Source: an uncultured Eubacteriales bacterium (GTDB lineage Bacteria; Bacillota; Clostridia; Oscillospirales; CAG-272). Taken from it: a stretch of 27,264 bases of DNA. Made by a program: the position numbers and the translations under genes. The DNA is taken from assembly GCA_934489945.1 (NCBI GenBank), contig CAKSSY010000021.1, positions 1 to 27,264 on the forward strand, written 5' to 3'. The notes below the pieces were generated by a model, which did no database searches, was not told the origin of the DNA, and saw nothing but the letters and a program-made list of their open reading frames with translations. Of this stretch, positions 22,702-27,264 are shown in pieces (within the stretch, counting starts at the first letter, position 1; the number at the start of each line of letters is the position of its first letter).

Positions 22702-24693
22702 ATGAAAAAGAAAATTGCGGACTTTATAGACCGTCAGCCCTTTCCGACCGTTCTGATTTTATCATTCCTCATGAATATCATAATCAGTTGCCTGCATTCT
22801 CGTTCTCTGTTTACGGGAATTTCTCTGATTTTTTGCCATCCGATTTCGGCTTTGTATAACCTGTGTATTCTGGTGACATTCTATAGTATCGCACTGTTTT
22901 TCCGCAGACGTTGCTTCGTGTTGTTTTTGGTCAGCGTTTTTTGGTTTGCACTCGGCATCACCGACTGTGTCCTTCTCGGTATGCGCGTCACCCCGCTTCA
23001 GGCAATCGACTTCTACATCTTCCGAACCGGCATTTCCATTATTGATGTCTATATGACCGTTCCGCAGATTCTTCTCTGTGTTTTGGGAATTCTCGTCGCG
23101 GTTGCGCTTCTCGTTGTTTTTTTCATTCAATCGCCGCGTTCCGAGCCGCATTTTTTACAGGCACTCCTCATCCTGATTGCCGTCCTGTTGGTTCTCGTAC
23201 TTTTCAGCCTTGCTTTTATCGGGCTCGGCAACGCCGATCCCGGCAATTATGATGATATCTCCGACGCGTATAATGCCTACGGATTTCCTTATTGTTTTCT
23301 GCGTAGCGTTTTTGACCGCGGGATTCCGGAACCCGAAGATTATTCGGAAAAGACCATAAAAGAACTTCTTGCCGACCTTGCCACCGATAAACCGTCGACT
23401 CCCTCTTCCAAACCGAATTTTATTTTTGTCCAACTTGAGTCTTTCTTCGATGTCACACGACTCTCAAATGTAGTCTGCTCCGAGGATCCGATTCCGAATT
23501 TCCGTGCACTGAAAAAAGACGGCATCTCCGGACTCTTCCGCGTTCCGAGCATCGGTGCCGGAACCGCCAATACCGAATTTGAGGTTCTGTCGGGGCTTGA
23601 TATCGGCTTTTTCGGAACCGGTGAATATCCCTATCAAAGTATCCTGAAAACCCGTCCGTGCGAAACCGTTGCCTATGATCTCGCAGCCATGGGATACGGC
23701 ACACACGCTTTCCATAATCATACGGCAACCTTTTACGACCGATACCGCGTTTATGCCAATCTCGGCTTCGATGATTTTACCGGAGCCGAACATATGAAAA
23801 ATCTCACTTATAACTCACTCGGTTGGGAAAAGGATGAAAATTTGCTTTCCTATATAGAGAAAGCTCTCAACTCCACTCCTCAGAGCGATTTTGTGTTTGC
23901 CGTAACCGTGGAAGGTCACGGCAGTTATCCGGAACTCCCGACAGGAGACGAAGATTCCATCCGCGTAATGGGAATTGCAGACGAAGCTCTGCTCAATTCC
24001 TACGAATACTACGTCAATACACTCCGCTCCACCGATGCTTTTCTCGGAGAACTGGTAAAACTTCTTTCAACCCGGAAAGAGGAGACGGTTCTTGTCCTTT
24101 GGGGCGACCACCTGCCCTCTCTCGCCATTGCCGAGGAGGACCTTTCAAGCGGAACCCTTCTCCAAACCGATTATGTTATCTGGAGCAATCGGGGGCTGCC
24201 GTGCCAAACACCTGCCACCGCCGACATTCCCGCGTACTCTCTGTATGCAGAGGTGCTTCGGATTTACGGCATCGAGAACGGACTGATTCCCCGCCTCTAT
24301 AACCGCTACCGTCAGGATCCAAATTATTCCGATATGCTGAAACTTGTCGGCTATGACAGTCTGTACGGAGATCGCCTCGCTTACGGAGATTCGTTCCCCT
24401 ACAAAACGCGGAATCTGAAGATGGGCATTGATGAAATTGTCATAAACAGTGTTTCCGTCCCCTCTTCAAACGAATTTTTTGTGTTGGGGAAAAATTTCAC
24501 CCCCGCCAGCCGGGTGTTTTTGAATGGAAAACAACTGAAAACCGTCTATGTCTCGGAGGAAACACTGTATGTTGAGGATGAAAAAATTCGCGCGGGTGAT
24601 GTGCTGAGCGTGGCACAGATCAGCGTGGATCTTCGGAAACTGTCGGAAACCGCTCCGTTTTCCATTCCGGAAAATGAAATTCTACCAAAATGA
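22702..24693 (+). CDS. LtaS-type membrane sulfatase (LTA synthase family)
   Basis: A 663-residue protein: five membrane helices (roughly 15-33, 45-67, 71-93, 118-142, 152-175), an extracellular sulfatase-fold domain (about 235-545) and a C-terminal Ig/TIG-like beta domain (about 570-650). The LtaS catalytic set is intact: Glu246 (QLESF), Thr288 (GAGTANTEFE), Asp469-His470 (GDHLP), and the substrate His406 (EGHGSY). LtaS polymerises glycerol phosphate from phosphatidylglycerol into lipoteichoic acid. Relatives also modify other polymers with phosphoglycerol. The start at 22702 has AAAGGAG eight bases upstream. No promoter fits between the proC terminator and the gene, so it depends on read-through or an internal promoter. 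Confidence 0.9.
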   Translation: MKKKIADFIDRQPFPTVLILSFLMNIIISCLHSRSLFTGISLIFCHPISALYNLCILVTFYSIALFFRRRCFVLFLVSVFWFALGITDCVLLGMRVTPLQAIDFYIFRTGISIIDVYMTVPQILLCVLGILVAVALLVVFFIQSPRSEPHFLQALLILIAVLLVLVLFSLAFIGLGNADPGNYDDISDAYNAYGFPYCFLRSVFDRGIPEPEDYSEKTIKELLADLATDKPSTPSSKPNFIFVQLESFFDVTRLSNVVCSEDPIPNFRALKKDGISGLFRVPSIGAGTANTEFEVLSGLDIGFFGTGEYPYQSILKTRPCETVAYDLAAMGYGTHAFHNHTATFYDRYRVYANLGFDDFTGAEHMKNLTYNSLGWEKDENLLSYIEKALNSTPQSDFVFAVTVEGHGSYPELPTGDEDSIRVMGIADEALLNSYEYYVNTLRSTDAFLGELVKLLSTRKEETVLVLWGDHLPSLAIAEEDLSSGTLLQTDYVIWSNRGLPCQTPATADIPAYSLYAEVLRIYGIENGLIPRLYNRYRQDPNYSDMLKLVGYDSLYGDRLAYGDSFPYKTRNLKMGIDEIVINSVSVPSSNEFFVLGKNFTPASRVFLNGKQLKTVYVSEETLYVEDEKIRAGDVLSVAQISVDLRKLSETAPFSIPENEILPK

Positions 24694-24729
24694 CAAAGTT
24701 CCCGGTTGTTTTTCGTACAACCTGACAAA

Positions 24730-24776
24730 ATGCTCTATATTGTGAAAATTCCCTTGACAAACACATTATCTTGTGC
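24730..24776. promoter_or_regulatory. Tandem NrdR-type boxes upstream of nrdD
   Basis: Box 2 is ACACATTATCTTGTGC (24761-24776), filling the spacer between -35 and -10. Box 1, ATGCTCTATATTGTGA (24730-24745), is poor in its left half but keeps TATATTGTG. They are 31 bases apart, three helical turns, as known for NrdR boxes. NrdR is an ATP/dATP-sensing repressor of ribonucleotide reductase genes; its gene is not in the window. Confidence 0.7.
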
Positions 24777-24782
24777 TACAAT
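24754..24782 (+). promoter_or_regulatory. Promoter of nrdD
   Basis: Consensus TTGACA (24754-24759), 17-base spacer and TACAAT (24777-24782) with extended TGC. The GGGAGGA ribosome site at 24808 precedes ATG 24818. Confidence 0.9.
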
Positions 24783-24817
24783 GTTGCTTGCAAGTAAAAA
24801 CCAATCGGGAGGATATC

Positions 24818-27193
24818 ATGTATCAGGTAGCAAAAAGAGATGGTAAAATTGTAGACTTTGATTTGTCGAAGATCTCGGATGCCATCACGCGCGCATTTGA
24901 AGCGCAGGAAACGCAATATCATCCGTCCGTCATCGATCTTCTTGCTTTGAAGGTCACGGCAGACTTTGTGCCGAAGATCAAAGAAGGAGCCGTCTCGGTC
25001 GAGGACATTCAGGACAGTGTCGAATCGGTTCTCGTACAGGCAGGCTACGCCGATGTGGCAAAGGCATATATCCTTTACCGTCGTCAGCGTCAGAAAATGC
25101 GTGAAATGAAGTCGACGATTCTGGACTATAAAGACCTCGTCGATAAATATGTCAAGAACACAGACTGGCGCGTCAAGGAAAATTCCACCGTCACCTACTC
25201 GGTCGGCGGTTTGATTCTCTCCAACTCGGGTGCCATCACGGCAAACTACTGGCTTTCCGAGATTTACGATGATGAGATTGCCAATGCCCACAATAACGCC
25301 GATATTCATATTCATGACCTTGCCATGCTTACCGGATATTGCGCCGGTTGGTCGTTAAAACAGCTGATAAAGGAAGGACTCGGCGGTGTACCGGGAAAAA
25401 TCACCTCTTCTCCCGCCAGCCATCTCTCCACTCTTTGCAATCAAATGGTCAACTTCCTCGGCATCATGCAGAACGAATGGGCAGGAGCGCAGGCGTTCTC
25501 TTCCTTTGATACCTACCTTGCCCCTTTCGTCAGGGTGGATAATCTGACACAAAAAGAAGTCAAGCAGTGTATCCAGTCCTTCATTTATGGGGTCAATACG
25601 CCCTCGCGTTGGGGAACGCAGGCACCCTTCTCCAATATTACCCTTGACTGGACGGTTCCCGCAGACCTTGCCGATCAGAAATGTATCATCGGCGGCAAAG
25701 AAATGGACTTTTGCTATAAGGACTGCAAGAAGGAAATGGATATGGTCAATAAGGCATTCATCGAAATTATGATTGAAGGGGATGCCAATGGTCGTGGATT
25801 CCAGTATCCCATTCCGACTTACTCCATTACCCGCAACTTCGACTGGTCGGAAACCGAAAACAACAAGCTCCTGTTTGAAATGACCGCAAAATACGGCACA
25901 CCGTATTTCTCCAACTATATCAATTCGGATATGGAACCTTCGGATGTCCGCAGTATGTGTTGCCGTCTTCGCCTTGATTTGCGTGAGCTTCGTAAAAAGT
26001 CCGGCGGCTTCTTCGGCTCCGGCGAATCCACCGGCTCGGTCGGCGTTGTCACCATCAATATGCCCCGCATTGCTTATCTTTCCGAGAACGAAGAAGAATT
26101 TTTCGCTCGTCTGGACCACATGATGGATCTCTCCGCCAGATCGCTCAAGATTAAGAGAACGGTCATCTCCCGCCTGTTGGATGAAGGACTGTATCCCTAT
26201 ACAAAACGCTACCTCGGCAACTTCAATAACCACTTTTCCACCATCGGACTGGTCGGCATGAACGAAGCGGGATTGAATGCCAAGTGGATCGGCAAGGATA
26301 TGACGCATCCCGAAACACAGGAATTTTCCAAACGTGTTTTGAATCATATGCGTGAACGCCTCTCCGATTATCAGGAACAATACGGCGACCTGTATAACCT
26401 CGAAGCCACTCCCGCCGAATCGACGGCTTACCGTCTGGCAAAGCACGATGTCAAACGCTTCCCCGACATCCGCACAGCGGTCGAAAAGGGTTGCGGAACA
26501 CCGTACTATACCAACAGCTCGCACCTGCCCGTCGGCTACACGGAAGATATCTTTGCGGCTTTGGATATTCAGGACGAATTGCAGACGCTCTATACCTCGG
26601 GGACGGTGTTCCATGCCTTCCTGGGCGAAAAACTGCCGACATGGAAAGCAGCGGCAAATCTCGTCCGCAAGATTGCCGAAAACTACAGACTTCCCTACTA
26701 CACCATCTCTCCGACTTACTCGGTCTGCAAAACTCACGGATATCTTGTCGGAGAACACTTTGTATGTCCGCACTGTGGCGAAAAAGCGGAAGTATATAGC
26801 CGTATCACCGGGTACTACCGCCCCGTTCAGAACTGGAATGACGGTAAGTCTCAGGAATTTAAGGATCGTCTCGTTTATAATATCGACCACTCGGTTCTGA
26901 AACATGAGGTGGATACCGTCAAGGCAGAAAAGGAGTCCGCTAAGGCTTCAGCCGAGGGACGTGTCATGTTGTTCGCTACTAAGACCTGTCCTAAATGTAA
27001 AATTGCCGCATCCCTTTTGGATACTGCGGGAATTCTTTATGAGAAGCTCTATGTGGAAGAGAATGAAGAACTGGCAAAACAATACGGCTTGAGACAAGCT
27101 CCTACGCTTGTCGTGGAAACGCCGGACGGTGCCGAAAAATTCACCGAGATTGCCGGAATCAAAGATTATATTTCCAACACAGTTAAAGCATAA
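24818..27193 (+). CDS. nrdD: Anaerobic ribonucleoside-triphosphate reductase with fused glutaredoxin-like domain
   Basis: A 791-residue class III reductase that makes deoxynucleotides without oxygen. An ATP-cone (3-93) for allosteric control precedes the ten-stranded catalytic barrel (about 105-640). Cys175 (GYCAGW) and Cys381/Cys382 (SMCCRLRLD) are the active-site cysteine candidates. A zinc knuckle is Cys637, His640, Cys650, Cys653. The glycyl radical is Gly665 in RITGYYRPVQNW. Residues about 715-789 form a glutaredoxin/NrdH-like domain with CPKC (724-727), suggesting that electrons come from this built-in redoxin rather than formate; that link is inference from related NrdD enzymes. The activase NrdG is needed, but no nrdG follows before the hairpin at 27206. 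Regulation by NrdR is likely. Confidence 0.96.
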   Translation: MYQVAKRDGKIVDFDLSKISDAITRAFEAQETQYHPSVIDLLALKVTADFVPKIKEGAVSVEDIQDSVESVLVQAGYADVAKAYILYRRQRQKMREMKSTILDYKDLVDKYVKNTDWRVKENSTVTYSVGGLILSNSGAITANYWLSEIYDDEIANAHNNADIHIHDLAMLTGYCAGWSLKQLIKEGLGGVPGKITSSPASHLSTLCNQMVNFLGIMQNEWAGAQAFSSFDTYLAPFVRVDNLTQKEVKQCIQSFIYGVNTPSRWGTQAPFSNITLDWTVPADLADQKCIIGGKEMDFCYKDCKKEMDMVNKAFIEIMIEGDANGRGFQYPIPTYSITRNFDWSETENNKLLFEMTAKYGTPYFSNYINSDMEPSDVRSMCCRLRLDLRELRKKSGGFFGSGESTGSVGVVTINMPRIAYLSENEEEFFARLDHMMDLSARSLKIKRTVISRLLDEGLYPYTKRYLGNFNNHFSTIGLVGMNEAGLNAKWIGKDMTHPETQEFSKRVLNHMRERLSDYQEQYGDLYNLEATPAESTAYRLAKHDVKRFPDIRTAVEKGCGTPYYTNSSHLPVGYTEDIFAALDIQDELQTLYTSGTVFHAFLGEKLPTWKAAANLVRKIAENYRLPYYTISPTYSVCKTHGYLVGEHFVCPHCGEKAEVYSRITGYYRPVQNWNDGKSQEFKDRLVYNIDHSVLKHEVDTVKAEKESAKASAEGRVMLFATKTCPKCKIAASLLDTAGILYEKLYVEENEELAKQYGLRQAPTLVVETPDGAEKFTEIAGIKDYISNTVKA

Positions 27194-27205
27194 AACCCAT
27201 GAATC

Positions 27206-27241
27206 GGGGCTGTAAAAAACATTACGTTTTTTAACAGCCCC
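27206..27241 (+). terminator. Hairpin after nrdD
   Basis: Arms GGGGCTGTAAAAAAC (27206-27220) and GTTTTTTAACAGCCCC (27226-27241) pair with one bulged A and a five-base loop, 13 bases after the nrdD stop. Like the hairpin at 18670 it has no T run after the stem. The last 23 bases of the window show no feature. Confidence 0.7.
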
Positions 27242-27264
27242 TCAAAAATGCCGGACAACTATTG

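Noticed and set aside
24704..24722. A six-base hairpin GGTTGT/ACAACC after the LtaS-type gene
   Set aside because: The stem is short and no T run follows, so I do not call it a terminator.
25355..26905. A 516-codon minus-strand frame
   Set aside because: It is a shadow of nrdD, whose motifs are complete on the other strand.
27242..27264. Possible end of a convergent minus-strand gene at the right edge
   Set aside because: Only a few codons are available and more than one frame fits, so nothing can be supported.

Overview
The window looks like chromosome from a Gram-positive anaerobe of class Clostridia (Bacillota). Evidence: promoters with TTGACA/TATAAT-like boxes 16 or 17 bp apart, strong AGGAG ribosome sites, and a gene set of YqeG, DUF1934 (YwiB-like), a CarD-family factor, an LtaS-type membrane sulfatase, a class III (oxygen-sensitive) ribonucleotide reductase and plant-polysaccharide enzymes. 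By eye G+C is near one half. I cannot name the species. There is no phage, IS element, CRISPR array or rRNA.

Layout. 1-3944 (minus): a compact operon reading yqeG, an endonuclease IV-like TIM-barrel protein, an M24 aminopeptidase, an alpha/beta hydrolase, then a membrane protein that runs off the left edge and whose frame is broken at a run of eight T. 4045-4382 (plus): tRNA Gly(TCC), Arg(TCT) and His(GTG) from one promoter to one terminator. 4552-7768 (plus): a DUF1934 protein, a GH28-like beta-helix protein and an SGNH esterase, ending at a bidirectional terminator. 7767-12001 (minus): a MarR repressor and two half-transporter ABC genes forming an asymmetric exporter, behind a consensus promoter with two tandem palindromes. 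12035-15204 (minus): an unrecognised lipoprotein, a possible small ORF and a DUF1015 protein.

15255-18708: a CarD-family factor (plus), then an AraC regulator (minus) divergent from a GH127 arabinofuranosidase (plus), sharing one perfect inverted repeat that touches the -35 boxes of both promoters. 18834-19678 (minus): mscL with a long charged tail and an 18-codon leader ORF. 19720-24693 (plus): proB, proA and proC (complete glutamate-to-proline pathway) followed, behind a terminator, by an LtaS-type gene. 24730-27241 (plus): nrdD with a fused glutaredoxin-like domain, behind two NrdR-type boxes.

Most genes are ordinary metabolism. The less ordinary material is in regulation and small features: the symmetric AraC operator, the tandem MarR palindromes, the NrdR box pair, the T8 frame break, two untracked small ORFs, and a recurring GGGGnTGTTAAAAA hairpin. 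Nothing here amounts to a clearly new multi-gene system. The most distinctive gene group is the DUF1934/GH28-like/SGNH cluster.
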